Positions 1 through 8,606 are shown, counted from the first letter of the stretch. The stretch: 64,000 nucleotides of DNA from Boseongicola aestuarii (GCF_900184815.1 NZ_FXXQ01000010.1:62001-126000), one strand, 5' to 3'. Numbers and translations are program-made. The notes: generated from the letters alone by a model not told the origin.

Positions 1-1
1 C

Positions 2-580
2 CTCCTCGAGCCCGTCGATGATGGGGTGATCCTGCTTGATGGGGTGGATATCGCCGAGCCGGGTCTCGACCCGCAACCGGTGCGTCAGCGCATTGGCATC
101 GTCTTTCAAAGCTTCAATCTGTTTCCGCATATGACGGCTGTGGAAAACGTCATGCTTGCCCCGCGCCGTGTTCACAACCGCACCCGCGATGACCTTTTGC
201 CCGAGGTAACCGAGCTGTTCACACGCTTTGGTCTGGCGGATCGGATGGATCACTATCCGGATCAGCTTTCGGGCGGGCAACAGCAACGCGTTGCGATCGT
301 GCGTGCCTTGGCGATGAAGCCGGAAATCATGCTGTTCGATGAAATCACCAGTGCCTTGGACCCGGAACTGGTCGGCGAAGTGCTGGACGTCCTGCGCAGG
401 CTGCGGGAAGCGGGCATGACGATGGTTCTGGCGACTCACGAAATGGGATTTGCGCGCGAGTTGGCGGATAAGGTCTGCTTTCTCGACAAGGGCGTTATCC
501 TCGAAGAGGGCCCTCCCGCGCAGTTGTTTTCGGACCCAAAACAAGAGAGAACCTGCGCGTTTCTGGCGCGCGTCCTCTGA
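2..580 (+). CDS. Polar amino acid ABC transporter ATP-binding protein (5' partial)
   Basis: The frame is open from the first bases of the window, so the gene starts outside it and Walker A is not visible. About 192 residues remain. They hold the Q-loop region ([14 protein letters not shown]), the signature [10 protein letters not shown], Walker B with D-loop ([13 protein letters not shown]) and the switch histidine in ATHEMGFA. This pattern is typical of the GlnQ/HisP group that powers uptake of polar amino acids at the inner-membrane face. The C-terminus ends normally for the family (ARVL-stop), so the gene is probably intact. The substrate cannot be told. Its stop lies only a few bases from the broken end of a nirV remnant on the opposite strand, which suggests a rearrangement joint at about 581-585. 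Confidence 0.92.
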   Translation, partial: LLEPVDDGVILLDGVDIAEPGLDPQPVRQRIGIVFQSFNLFPHMTAVENVMLAPRRVHNRTRDDLLPEVTELFTRFGLADRMDHYPDQLSGGQQQRVAIVRALAMKPEIMLFDEITSALDPELVGEVLDVLRRLREAGMTMVLATHEMGFARELADKVCFLDKGVILEEGPPAQLFSDPKQERTCAFLARVL

Positions 581-584
581 CACC

Positions 585-1100
585 GCGAAGCCGCTTGCGG
601 TTTCTGCGCCCGTGGCGCGATCCCTTCGACCAGATTGGCAAACGCCCAGGTCAGCGATGGAGTGGTGAACAGTCGATCGGGTTTCTCGGGCACGACACGC
701 GCAGCGATGTATCGCCATTCCACGGTCGTTGGCAGGCGAAAGCCGTGGTCGGTCCTGGTGTTTTTCCAAGCGACCTATTCCTGGACGTCGAGATGATAAT
801 GGAAGCCGGTTGCCGGTGTCGTTGCAGGATCTTGATCTGGTCGCGGGCCAAGCGCAAGCGTGCAGCCTTTCTGCGCGACACATGTGGTCCATTCCCGGAT
901 CGTCACCTCATAGCGCTGCGCATAGATCGGGGCACCGTTCGGGAGCATGATCTCGCGGTCTGCCGTACCGGCAGAACCGAAAGATCGGGGCTACGTATCG
1001 TCAACGCGCACCCGATGGCGATGGTCGCCACCACGACGCCAAGCACCAAAAACCGCGTGGTTTCTTCAGATGACTTCACGTGGCGCGGGGCGACGGACAT
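585..1100 (-). pseudogene. nirV: Degraded nirV (nitrite-reductase-associated SUMF1-like protein)
   Basis: On the minus strand the start at 1100 gives MSVAPRHVKSSEETTRFL and a hydrophobic segment (VLGVVVATIAIGC). The frame then breaks. A second frame gives REIMLPNGAPIYAQRYEVTI, then REWTTCVAQKGCTLA and the PDQDPATTPATG region. A stop codon (near 774-776) precedes HGFRLPTTVEWRYIAARVV and the segment TWAFANLVEGIAPRAQKPQ. This is the order of NirV, the formylglycine-generating-enzyme-like protein encoded behind nirK in denitrifying alphaproteobacteria. At least one frameshift and one in-frame stop are visible. The C-terminal part of the family is missing because homology ends next to the ABC gene stop. 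The start lies 18 bases after the nirK stop, preserving the usual nirK-nirV order. Naming rests on remembered family sequence, not on a search. Confidence 0.75.
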
Positions 1101-1118
1101 CAGATTCTTCCCGTCAGT

Positions 1119-1870
1119 TTAGGCTTCAAAGGAACGCGGGCTGCCCATTTGTTCCATCAGCGCGTTGTCCCAGATTTCATTGACGACGAAGTGCGCGGTG
1201 ACCCTCAGCAACACGCCCTCGATGAGGTTGTGGTTGACGTCGGCTTAAACGCCGGGCTGCTCGAAGGTATACATGGCCGCAACCGCAGAACCGCCGCGGA
1301 CAAACCACCTTGCCATGTCCTGCAAGCGCGGTTCAGTGAACAAATTTTCCCTGACATAGTTCCCATGCCTTCCGATCAGGTGAGGGCGCGAATCCCGGGC
1401 TGCCTGATTGTGGATCATTGGGACGGTCTCGCCGACCGACGCCGTCAGGGCATGTTCGCCCGCGAGCGCGCCAGTCGAGGCGTGAAAGTCGATGTTGTGT
1501 TCCATCATTCTGTCGATGGGACTGCGCCGTGTCAGTTCGGTCATGTCGTCCTGGTGGCAAATGATTGGCGGACCGGGAACAGAGCCGCAACAGGTCAGAG
1601 CCCAGACCGAGGCCCCCGCGTCTTCGTAGACGAGCATCAGGCGTTCAGTCGTTTCCATTGTGATCTCGATGATCTTTGGACAACTTGTGGCCACCTGCTC
1701 ATGCGCCGGTGCGAAAGGAGGCGCGACAAGCTCCTGCTTTGCGCGGGTATACCCGGAGAGATCCGCCGGTTCCGCAATGCTTTCCGCAACTTGCCGGTCG
1801 TTCAAAATGGCGACGGGAACGCATTCAGTGCAGGCGTGCGCGATGGTCGACACAGATCCTCCTGTGCCAC
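1119..1870 (-). pseudogene. nirK: nirK remnant: copper nitrite reductase with internal deletion and stop
   Basis: The minus strand reads TRAKQELVAPPFAPAHEQVA, GSVPGPPIICHQDDMTELT and HNIDFHASTGALAG from cupredoxin domain 1. It passes directly into EHALTASVGET, RDSRPHLIGRHGNYV and AMYTFEQPGV from domain 2. After a stop (near 1246) the homology continues as ADVNHNLIEGVLLRVTAHF and NEIWDNALMEQMGSP, ending at the gene's own stop at 1119. In intact NirK the stretch between the two TGAL-type motifs carries the rest of domain 1, including the type 1 copper ligands, so about 130 residues appear lost in frame. The stop replaces the tyrosine codon of the family motif YAYVNHNLIE. The 5' boundary is uncertain. 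The gene cannot encode a working nitrite reductase. Confidence 0.85.
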
Positions 1871-2154
1871 AAAGCACCTGACCGGTCTCACCGCAGCGAA
1901 AAGCCGCAGGATGCACGTCGGGGTTCAGATCCGAGGGGTTGCTATCGGATAGCGCCCTGTAGACCCGCATCAAAGGCCCGATTTCGCCCGTTCGATATTG
2001 GATAGCAACGGCATACCTGCGCACAGATCGAATGTCGCAAGACAAAAGGCGAGCAGGCTGATTCCATTGAGCGAATACGTTCGGATCATCCCCCCAACCG
2101 ACAAGATTTTGCGCGTTCATGCCGGCGATTTGCCGATCACTCTGGAGACTGAGA

Positions 2155-2373
2155 ATGAAATCTACTCTATCCCTTGTCGCCCTCGTCGCGCTGCTTTCGG
2201 GTTGCGGTCCCGCCAACTTCATAGACAGCGACATGGAGCGCGGAATCGTCGGGGCCGCTGTTGGCTATGGCGCTGCGAAAGCGTTGGATGGCAATGCGGA
2301 CCGCGGTGCGATTGTCGGCGGACTTGCCGGTGTCTTCTGTGATGATGCCGGTGTCTGTTCGCGGTCGCGCTGA
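2155..2373 (+). CDS. Small glycine-rich lipoprotein
   Basis: A 72-residue product starts at ATG 2155, chosen over an upstream in-frame ATG (2119) because translation then begins with a clean lipoprotein signal, MKSTLSLVALVALLSGC. The lipobox LLSGC places the lipidated cysteine near residue 17. The mature part contains a glycine/alanine-rich segment (RGIVGAAVGYGAAKALDG, then RGAIVGGLAG), resembling the glycine-zipper stretches of small outer-membrane lipoproteins. Two further cysteines lie in the tail FCDDAGVCSRSR. No specific function is recognised. It is followed by a perfect stem-loop at 2428-2452. Confidence 0.75.
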   Translation: MKSTLSLVALVALLSGCGPANFIDSDMERGIVGAAVGYGAAKALDGNADRGAIVGGLAGVFCDDAGVCSRSR

Positions 2374-2427
2374 CACGCTCTGACACTTCAGAAAACCGAG
2401 TAGGTTGTCGGACAGTGTTCGATGCCG

Positions 2428-2452
2428 ACGGCCACGCCAAACGCGTGGCCGT
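2428..2452 (+). terminator. Perfect 10-bp stem-loop after the lipoprotein gene
   Basis: ACGGCCACGC (2428-2437) and its exact reverse complement (2443-2452) enclose a five-base loop. A modest T-rich run (TTGTCGTTT) follows. It lies 55 bases behind the lipoprotein stop and probably terminates that transcript, though the weak T-tract leaves this uncertain. Confidence 0.6.
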
Positions 2453-2515
2453 TGTCGTTTGGCCTTGAATTTGCCGCGCGGAACAAAACCGCTCAGAGCC
2501 ATGACGCGACGTTAT

Positions 2516-2533
2516 GTTCAGTCATAACTGAAC
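2516..2533. promoter_or_regulatory. Palindromic operator upstream of the GbsR-type regulator
   Basis: GTTCAGT and ACTGAAC form a perfect 7-bp inverted repeat around CATA, 58 bases before the regulator start at 2592. The position and symmetry fit autoregulation by the dimeric winged-helix regulator encoded just downstream. A related half site (GACTGTTC) follows at 2540-2547. Confidence 0.55.
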
Positions 2534-2591
2534 GGACTTGACTGTTCTCGATGGCTGGCTGTAGCGCATGGTCGTAGAAACAGGAGCCATC

Positions 2592-3104
2592 ATGCCTGAA
2601 GATGCAGTGATCAACGCGATAAGATCTGATTTTATCGAGAAAACCGGCCTGATCACTCAGGCCGAAGGCCTGCCGCGCATAGCGGGACGCGTCTTCGGGA
2701 TGCTGATATTTGACGGCGACATGGTATCCTTTGGTGATCTTGCAAAGCGATTGCAGGTCAGTCGCGCCAGCATCAGCACAAGTATCCGTATTCTGGAAGA
2801 GCGCGGGCTGGTGAAAAGAATGACCAGGCCAGGTGAACGCCAGGATTACTTTCAGCTTGCCTCTAATCCCTACATGACAATGCTGGAGGGCATTCAAAAA
2901 CGCACGCGTGCCACGCGTGACGAGATAGCCCAAACAATCGACGCGCTGCCGAAAGGCGCTGGCGCTATCGAAAGATTACAGGAATACGTCGATTTTTATG
3001 TCTCGACGGATGCTGCAATTGGCGTGGCTTTGGATGAGCTCGCAAAAACAAAACACGCAAAACGGGACAAGCCAGAGTCGGCCCCAGAAGGACGCAAGAA
3101 ATGA
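2592..3104 (+). CDS. GbsR/MarR-family transcriptional regulator
   Basis: The 170-residue product is chosen at ATG 2592 because AGGAG lies 8 bases upstream; an in-frame ATG at 2568 lacks such a site. Residues about 45-75 form a winged helix-turn-helix (FGDLAKRLQVSRASISTSI, then RILEERGLVKRMTRPGER) with the beta-wing GERQDYF. The architecture fits the GbsR branch of the MarR fold. A C-terminal helical part (MLEGIQKRTRATRDEIAQTI) probably serves dimerisation. The gene overlaps the membrane-fusion protein by four bases (ATGA), so it is probably the local regulator of the efflux pump and may act at the palindrome at 2516-2533. The ligand is unknown. Confidence 0.85.
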   Translation: MPEDAVINAIRSDFIEKTGLITQAEGLPRIAGRVFGMLIFDGDMVSFGDLAKRLQVSRASISTSIRILEERGLVKRMTRPGERQDYFQLASNPYMTMLEGIQKRTRATRDEIAQTIDALPKGAGAIERLQEYVDFYVSTDAAIGVALDELAKTKHAKRDKPESAPEGRKK

Positions 3105-4255
3105 CAACTGAAGATACATCGACCAAAGCGCATTTCCCGTCCGAGGCGCCTGAGGCGCCGCAGAAACTGACCTTCACATCCGACAAAGGTGCGTCGCGCT
3201 CGACATGGATCGCCGGTGTTCTCGTTATCCTCATCGTGGGCTGGATGGGCAGTGGATTTGTCATTCCCTTTGCCGAGGAACCTCAAGTAATCCGGCGGCA
3301 AGAGCCTCAACCCGTTGCGGTGGCCGTCAAGACCTCGTCCGCCGAGACCGTCGCGCAGTTCTATCAGGCGGAAGGTCAGGCACTTCCTGATCGGGACACC
3401 GCCCTTCGGGCCGAGATTTCAGGGGACATCGCCGAGGTCATGGTTGCAAAGGGCCAGGACGTGGATGCCGGTCAGATCATTGCCCGATTTGACCCCGCCA
3501 ATAACACCGCAGACGCGAACCGCGCCGCACAGGAGCTGTCACGCGCTCAGCGCGAGTTCGACAATGCCGAGCAACTTCTGGAACGCGGCGTCGCGACAGC
3601 CGACCGTGTGTCTCAAGCAAGGGCAGCCCTCGCCGCGGCTCAGGCAGAGGTGACCGAGGTTGAGCAGGATGCGGACGCGCTGACCATTACTGCGCCTTTT
3701 GCCGGACGCATAGAGGCTCTTGATCTTGATGAAGGTGAGTTCGTGTCCGCAGGCACTGACGTTGGACGGCTGGTGGACATTACGCCGCTAACGGTCGCGA
3801 TTCAGGTGCCACAGCAATCGCTTACCCTGCTTGGCGTCGGGCAGCCGGCAACGGTCCGTTTCATCACTGGCGAAGAGCGCGCCGGGACAGTGACCTTCGT
3901 CGGCACGTCGGCAGCCTCTGAAACGCGCACTTTTCTGGCCGAGATCGAAGTTGCCAACGACGACGGCGCAATCCCAGCGGGAATTTCAGCCGAGGTGATC
4001 ATTCCGACCGGCGAAGCGGTGGCACATTTCCTGACACCGTCGATTGTTTCACTGAACACGGAAGGCACCCTTGGGATCAAGACCGTGAACGACGATGATG
4101 TCGTGGTCTTTTTCCCAATCGAGGTCGTCAAGGCACAAATCGATGGCATCTGGGTGACAGGCCTTCCGGATAGGGTCGACATCATCACCGTGGGGCAGGG
4201 GTTCGTGAACGAAGGCGAGACCGTCGCTCCCAGCGCCGGGGAGCTGAACCGATGA
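3101..4255 (+). CDS. RND efflux periplasmic adaptor (membrane fusion protein)
   Basis: This 384-residue HlyD/AcrA-type adaptor has an unusually long cytoplasmic N-terminus followed by one membrane segment at about residues 34-54 (WIAGVLVILIVGWMGSGFVI). A lipoyl-like half-motif follows (GDIAEVMVAKGQDVDAGQII), then a short alpha-hairpin (about 140-185) and the returning half-motif APFAGRIEALDLDEGEFVSA. The beta-barrel part follows (VGQPATVRFITGEERAGTV). It would link the RND pump to an outer-membrane channel; no channel gene is present here. It overlaps the regulator before it and the pump after it by four bases each, indicating one translationally coupled operon. Substrates are not predictable. 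Confidence 0.9.
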   Translation: MTTEDTSTKAHFPSEAPEAPQKLTFTSDKGASRSTWIAGVLVILIVGWMGSGFVIPFAEEPQVIRRQEPQPVAVAVKTSSAETVAQFYQAEGQALPDRDTALRAEISGDIAEVMVAKGQDVDAGQIIARFDPANNTADANRAAQELSRAQREFDNAEQLLERGVATADRVSQARAALAAAQAEVTEVEQDADALTITAPFAGRIEALDLDEGEFVSAGTDVGRLVDITPLTVAIQVPQQSLTLLGVGQPATVRFITGEERAGTVTFVGTSAASETRTFLAEIEVANDDGAIPAGISAEVIIPTGEAVAHFLTPSIVSLNTEGTLGIKTVNDDDVVVFFPIEVVKAQIDGIWVTGLPDRVDIITVGQGFVNEGETVAPSAGELNR

Positions 4256-7200
4256 ACAGTATTATCGACGCCGCATTTTCGCGCTCACGGGTCGTCGTCA
4301 TGGCGCTCGTCATGGTGCTGACCGTGGGTGCTTATGCCTATGTCTCGATCCCCAAGGAAGCCAACCCAGAGGTGCCGCTACCGCTGTTTTACGTTTCGAC
4401 GGGCCTCGACGGTATCAGCCCCACTGACGCCGAGCGGTTGCTTCTCGAACCAATGGAAACCGAGTTTGCCTCAATCGCCGGTTTGGACAGCATGAAGTCC
4501 GATGCCTCCGAGGGGTTCGCAAGCATCCAGCTTGAGTTCGCACCCGGCGGCGACAACGACGAAGCCCTCGATAAAGTCCGGGAAGCCGCTGACCGCGCGC
4601 AAAGCGATCTGCCCGACGACGCAAGAGACATTACGATAACCGAGATCAACACCGCGTTGTTCCCGATCATTACCGCGATCTTGTCCGGCCCTGTGCCGGA
4701 ACGCACTTTGAACAATCTGGCGGACAGGCTTCAGGAAGAAGTCGAAGGCCTGCCTGGTGTGCTTGAGGTTGATATCGGCGGTCAGCGTTTCGAGTTTCTT
4801 GAGGTTCTGATCGACCCGACCGTGTTCCAGACTTACAATCTGTCATTTGATGAACTGATAGGGCAGATACAGCGCAACAACAGGCTGATTGCCGCAGGTG
4901 CCATCGAGACCGAAGCCGGACGCATCGTTTTGAAAGTACCGGGTCTGATCGAGGATCTTCAGGACGTGCTGGCGATGCCGGTCAAGGTGCGTGGCAATGC
5001 GGTGGTGACGTTCGGTGACGCTGCAACGGTACGCCGCACGTTTGAGGACCCGAATTCATTCGCGCGCATCAACGGTCAACCTGCGCTCGCGCTGGAAGTG
5101 ACCAAGCGTTCAGGCGCGAACATCATCGAGACCGTTGCCGAAGTGAAAGTTCTGATCGAAGAGATCAGGGCCGACTGGCCCGATACCATCGAAATCACTT
5201 ATCTTCAGGATCAGTCCAAACAGGTCAAGGATCTCCTCAGCGATCTGGAAGCCAACGTTATCGCCGCCGTGATCCTCGTGATGGTGGTGATCGTTCTCGC
5301 GCTTGGTCTTCGGTCCGCCATTCTGGTTGGTCTGGCAATTCCTGGCGCGTTTCTGGCGGGCGTCATTGCGCTGTGGTCCATGGGATACACGATGAACATC
5401 GTGGTACTGTTCTCACTCATTCTGGTCGTTGGAATGCTCGTGGACGGGGCCATTGTGACGACCGAGCTTGCAGATCGGAAATTGCAGGAAGGAGCGCCCG
5501 CGCGCGAGGCATATGCCTTCGCCGCCAAACGTATGTCATGGCCAATCATTGCCTCCACCGCGACCACGCTCAGTGTGTTTTTCCCACTTCTGTTCTGGTC
5601 CGGCATGGTTGGAGAGTTCATGAAATTCCTGCCGATCACCGTGATTTTGACCCTTTTCGCATCCCTTTTCATGGCGTTGATTTTTATCCCAGTCGTAGGG
5701 GGGCTGATCGGCAAGCGCCAACCGCAATCGGCCAAGGCAAAGGCCGCACTTCATGCGGCTGAGGTCGGCGATCCGCGGGATATGACAGGCTTTACGGGCG
5801 CATATGTGGGCGTGCTGGAATGGGCTATCCTGCGGCCTGCCACCACGTTGTTGCTTGCGTTCGCTCTGCTCTTGGGAGGCTTCGGTCTTTATGGTCAGTT
5901 CGGAAAGGGTGTGGCTTTCTTCCCCTCGGTCGAGCCGGACTTCATGCAGGTTCAGGTGCGGGCGCGTGACAACCTTTCGATTTTCGAGCGCGACGCCCTG
6001 GTGCGAGCGGTCGAGGAACGACTGCTGCCCTACGAGGAAATCGCCAGCATCTATGCGCGCTCCATGCTTTCTGCAGGGCAGGGCGACGAAGAAACCATCG
6101 GAACGCTGCAGTTGGAGTTGACCCCTTGGGACACCCGTCGCACGGCAGCTGAGATCGGCGTCGACATCCGCCAAAGCGTTGCGGACATAGCAGGGGTCGA
6201 CGTTCAGGTGCAGACGGAAAGCGGCGGACCTTCCGCCGGAAAGCCAGTGAACCTCCAGATTACCGCGCGCAACCCGGACGCCCAGACAGAGGCGGTTCTC
6301 ATGGTGCGCGAAATCATGGACCGCATCGGGGGTTTTACCGATGTGACCGACACACGGCCCGTTCCCGGTGTCGAGGTTTCGATCCTCGTCGACCGCGCCG
6401 AGGCCGCACGCTTCGGGGCAGATGTCAGCCTTCTGGGTCAAGCAGTTCAGCTTTTGACGCAAGGCATCACCGTGGCGGACTATCGCCCCGATGACGTCGA
6501 TGGCTCGCAAGACATCCGCGTGCGGTTTCCGCGCGAGGAACGGTCGCTTGCTGAACTTGGCAGTCTGCGCGTTCCGACGTCAGAAGGACTGGTGCCCATC
6601 GCCAATTTCGTGACCTTCGCACCCAGCGAGCGCACAGGCGTTATCCGCCGCATCGACGAAAAACGTGTCAACACAATCGAGGCGAACGTGGCGCCGGGGG
6701 TGTTGGTGAACGATCAGGTTATCGCACTCACTGTCGCTCTGAATGGCGCTGAATTGCCGAGCGGCGTTGAGTTTAGCTTTGCCGGAGAAGCCGAAGACCA
6801 GCAGGAAAGTATGGTCTTTCTTGTTGGGGCCTTCATCACTGCCGTTTTTCTGATGTTTGTCATTCTGGTTTTGCAGTTCAACAGCTTCTTTCAGGCCTTG
6901 GTCGTGATGAGCGCCATCATTTTCTCGATTGCGGGTGTCTTGCTCGGGTTGCTCGTCACGGGCCGCCCATTCGGCATTGTGATGGGAGGGATCGGCGTGA
7001 TCGCTCTTGCAGGCATCGTGGTGAACAACAACATCGTTCTGATCGACACCTACAACGATCTGAAACGTTCCGGTCAATCTCCATTGGAAGCAGCACTACG
7101 AACAGGTGCACAGCGTTTGCGTCCTGTGATCCTGACGTCGGTTACCACCGCACTGGGGCTAATGCCTATGGTCATCGGCGTAAACCTGAACTTCTTTACC

Positions 7201-7389
7201 CGCGAGGTCGTCTATGGAGCGCCTTCAACGCAGTGGTGGACAGAATTATCGTCTGCGATTGCAGGAGGTTTGGTAATTGCCACCATTCTGACGTTGGTGG
7301 TCACACCCGCGATGCTGATGCTGGGCGAACGAATGAGGCATAAGGCTCGAAAGAGCATTCAGCCAGCCGAACAAAATCGCCCCGCCTGA
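4252..7389 (+). CDS. RND-family efflux transporter permease
   Basis: The product is 1045 residues, a full RND pump length. It shows the usual layout: TM1 near the N-terminus (VVVMALVMVLTVGAYAYV), a first periplasmic loop, TM2-TM6 around residues 335-485, a second large loop, and TM8-TM12 near the C-terminus. The TM4 motif is GMLVDGAIVTTE, with one acidic residue where AcrB has a DD pair. The TM10 motif is GIVVNNNIVLID, with Asn where AcrB has the relay lysine. This VNN-type TM10 is common in other HAE-type subgroups, so the pump is probably functional but not AcrB-like in detail. Only an adaptor and no TolC homologue is encoded beside it. Confidence 0.92.
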   Translation: MNSIIDAAFSRSRVVVMALVMVLTVGAYAYVSIPKEANPEVPLPLFYVSTGLDGISPTDAERLLLEPMETEFASIAGLDSMKSDASEGFASIQLEFAPGGDNDEALDKVREAADRAQSDLPDDARDITITEINTALFPIITAILSGPVPERTLNNLADRLQEEVEGLPGVLEVDIGGQRFEFLEVLIDPTVFQTYNLSFDELIGQIQRNNRLIAAGAIETEAGRIVLKVPGLIEDLQDVLAMPVKVRGNAVVTFGDAATVRRTFEDPNSFARINGQPALALEVTKRSGANIIETVAEVKVLIEEIRADWPDTIEITYLQDQSKQVKDLLSDLEANVIAAVILVMVVIVLALGLRSAILVGLAIPGAFLAGVIALWSMGYTMNIVVLFSLILVVGMLVDGAIVTTELADRKLQEGAPAREAYAFAAKRMSWPIIASTATTLSVFFPLLFWSGMVGEFMKFLPITVILTLFASLFMALIFIPVVGGLIGKRQPQSAKAKAALHAAEVGDPRDMTGFTGAYVGVLEWAILRPATTLLLAFALLLGGFGLYGQFGKGVAFFPSVEPDFMQVQVRARDNLSIFERDALVRAVEERLLPYEEIASIYARSMLSAGQGDEETIGTLQLELTPWDTRRTAAEIGVDIRQSVADIAGVDVQVQTESGGPSAGKPVNLQITARNPDAQTEAVLMVREIMDRIGGFTDVTDTRPVPGVEVSILVDRAEAARFGADVSLLGQAVQLLTQGITVADYRPDDVDGSQDIRVRFPREERSLAELGSLRVPTSEGLVPIANFVTFAPSERTGVIRRIDEKRVNTIEANVAPGVLVNDQVIALTVALNGAELPSGVEFSFAGEAEDQQESMVFLVGAFITAVFLMFVILVLQFNSFFQALVVMSAIIFSIAGVLLGLLVTGRPFGIVMGGIGVIALAGIVVNNNIVLIDTYNDLKRSGQSPLEAALRTGAQRLRPVILTSVTTALGLMPMVIGVNLNFFTREVVYGAPSTQWWTELSSAIAGGLVIATILTLVVTPAMLMLGERMRHKARKSIQPAEQNRPA

Positions 7390-7901
7390 TAGCGAGCCGG
7401 GAGCATTCAGCGAAGGCGGGCGGCCATTGCTACGATTATTGTGATTTCTCATATGCGTTGGAGCAACGTAAATGAGGAACCAATATTAGTCCCTTCGACC
7501 GGAGCAACCGATTTGAAGCAATTCTTAGCGGACCCAGAGAAGCAATGGAAGTCAAAGCGATGCTAGACCATCATCTCAGTCATGCAGTGTTCCCGCCAAA
7601 CAACGCTTGCCTGATCTTCCGAGAGGTCGGAGCACGGACGTATCCACAGGCGAAGCAAGCTGTGCCAATCGGCATCAAAGGGCAGGGCGTCCCGCAAAGC
7701 GGGCTTTCGCTGGAGGCGAAGCAAAAAATGGCTCTGAACCCATTCTGACGATTGCCACGAGACCTTCGAATACCGCCAAGATTCTTGTGATTTCCGAAGT
7801 ATGGCGAATAGCTCACCGGAACTAAAACAGCGTAGGCGAAGAAAGGCGACAATGGGCACTTGACGCCCTTGCCGTCAGGTTCTACCAACCGCCTCGCTTC
7901 T
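7390..7901. other. Intergenic region with a possible gene remnant
   Basis: No convincing gene is seen in these 512 bases. A short open frame at 7453-7566 (37 codons) reads PILVPSTGATDLKQFLADPE and continues KQWKSKRC before a stop. It resembles from memory the N-terminus of a larger conserved hypothetical family that begins with a VP-T...LADPEKHW pattern, so it may be a decayed 5' end. No continuation could be followed. The rest shows no clear repeat or hairpin. The region ends at the tRNA-Met gene. Confidence 0.3.
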
Positions 7902-7978
7902 GGCGGAGTAGCTCAGGTGGTTAGAGCAGCGGAATCATAATCCGCGTGTCGGGGGTTCAAGTCCCTCCTCCGCTACCA
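7902..7978 (+). tRNA. tRNA-Met (CAU, elongator type)
   Basis: A complete 77-base cloverleaf with encoded CCA. The acceptor stem GGCGGAG pairs with CTCCGCT (first pair G-U). The D-arm is AGCTCAGGTGGTTAGAGC. The anticodon stem GCGGA/TCCGC encloses the loop with CAT, and the T-arm carries GGTTCAAGT. The first base pair is wobble-paired rather than mismatched, and the overall sequence is that of alphaproteobacterial elongator tRNA-Met, not the initiator. A lysidine-modified tRNA-Ile2 is the alternative reading of a CAU anticodon but fits less well. Confidence 0.93.
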
Positions 7979-8159
7979 GCAACCCTTTCTCTATGTCTGG
8001 AAACGATCTGAAAACACGCCTGGTCCCAGGCGGCGACCATGCTGCGGTGGGGTCGGTTTTTCATGGTTTTGCAGGACTTCGCATAGTCATCATTGGCTAC
8101 TTATCGAAAAGGGCAGCTCGTCCCCCTGTTTCTATGGATGATAAATCATACAACGATGT

Positions 8160-8420
8160 ATAGAGAATCCTCCTATCAAGTTAAAATTTTAAGGAATTGA
8201 GAAGAATCGCTCTCTCGGGCAAATTGGCTTCATCGAACGGTGTTGTGTTAGTTCGATAGTGTGACGAGTGACTGAGTACCCGAGTGTGTAACGAGTGTTG
8301 AAGTGTATCGAGGGCTAGAACGAATTCGGATGCGGGCATTTTGGTGGGGATGTCCGCGTCCATTCGATCTGAAGCAAATAAACGCGCGCCACGTGGCGCA
8401 CCTGTGTAACAAGTAAGAGT
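8160..8420 (+). repeat. Noncoding element, copy A (leader of a 57-residue ORF)
   Basis: An AT-rich block starting ATCAAGTTAAAATTTTAAGG at 8175 continues through AATCGC, GGCAAATT, TTCATCGA and TGTTGTGTT. It recurs in the same order and orientation at 12288-12385. After this block come three copies of TGTRACRAGT (8260-8269, 8287-8296, 8405-8414). A hairpin follows: GGATGCGGGCAT (8327-8338) pairs, with two G-U pairs, with ATGTCCGCGTCC (8349-8360). The element precedes a small membrane-protein ORF at 8427. It could be a promoter with a structured 5' UTR. The preceding 180 bases (7979-8159) after the tRNA hold nothing recognisable. Confidence 0.6.
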
Positions 8421-8426
8421 GTAGTC

Positions 8427-8600
8427 ATGACTTTTGGTGTTGGAATGGTTTTTGGAGCGTTGGTCTTTTCGCTTCTGTATTCTTTGGTGTCGAATATTCG
8501 GGACGCACGTCCTGGCAAAACCGTATATGAAGTTTGGCTGGAAGACGTCGCGAAAGATAACGTTATTCCGATGCGCCGCGATTTCTCAAAGACAGCGTAA
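8427..8600 (+). CDS. 57-residue single-span membrane protein
   Basis: The short frame encodes MTFGVGMVFGALVFSLLYSL followed by VSNIRDARPGKTVYEVWLED and a basic tail ending RRDFSKTA. The first 22 residues make one membrane helix; the rest would be soluble and mixed in charge. A weak ribosome site (TAAGAG) lies 8-13 bases upstream. It ends seven bases before the stop of the convergent MFS gene. No family is recognised. A real gene is supported by the long, repeated, structured leader in front of it and the typical start context, but there is no homology evidence. Confidence 0.5.
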   Translation: MTFGVGMVFGALVFSLLYSLVSNIRDARPGKTVYEVWLEDVAKDNVIPMRRDFSKTA

Positions 8601-8606
8601 TCTGAG

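Noticed and set aside
2020-2060. FNR/DNR-type box upstream of the nirK remnant
   Set aside because: TTGCGACATTCGATC-like sequence on the minus strand lacks the TTGAT-N4-ATCAA symmetry.
7902-7978. tRNA-Met as attachment site of a genomic island
   Set aside because: No second copy of the tRNA 3' end and no integrase is seen up to 64 kb, so island borders cannot be shown.
8181-8192. CtrA-like site TTAA-N-TTAA in the repeated element
   Set aside because: The spacing between the TTAA halves is 4 bases, not the 7 expected for CtrA.
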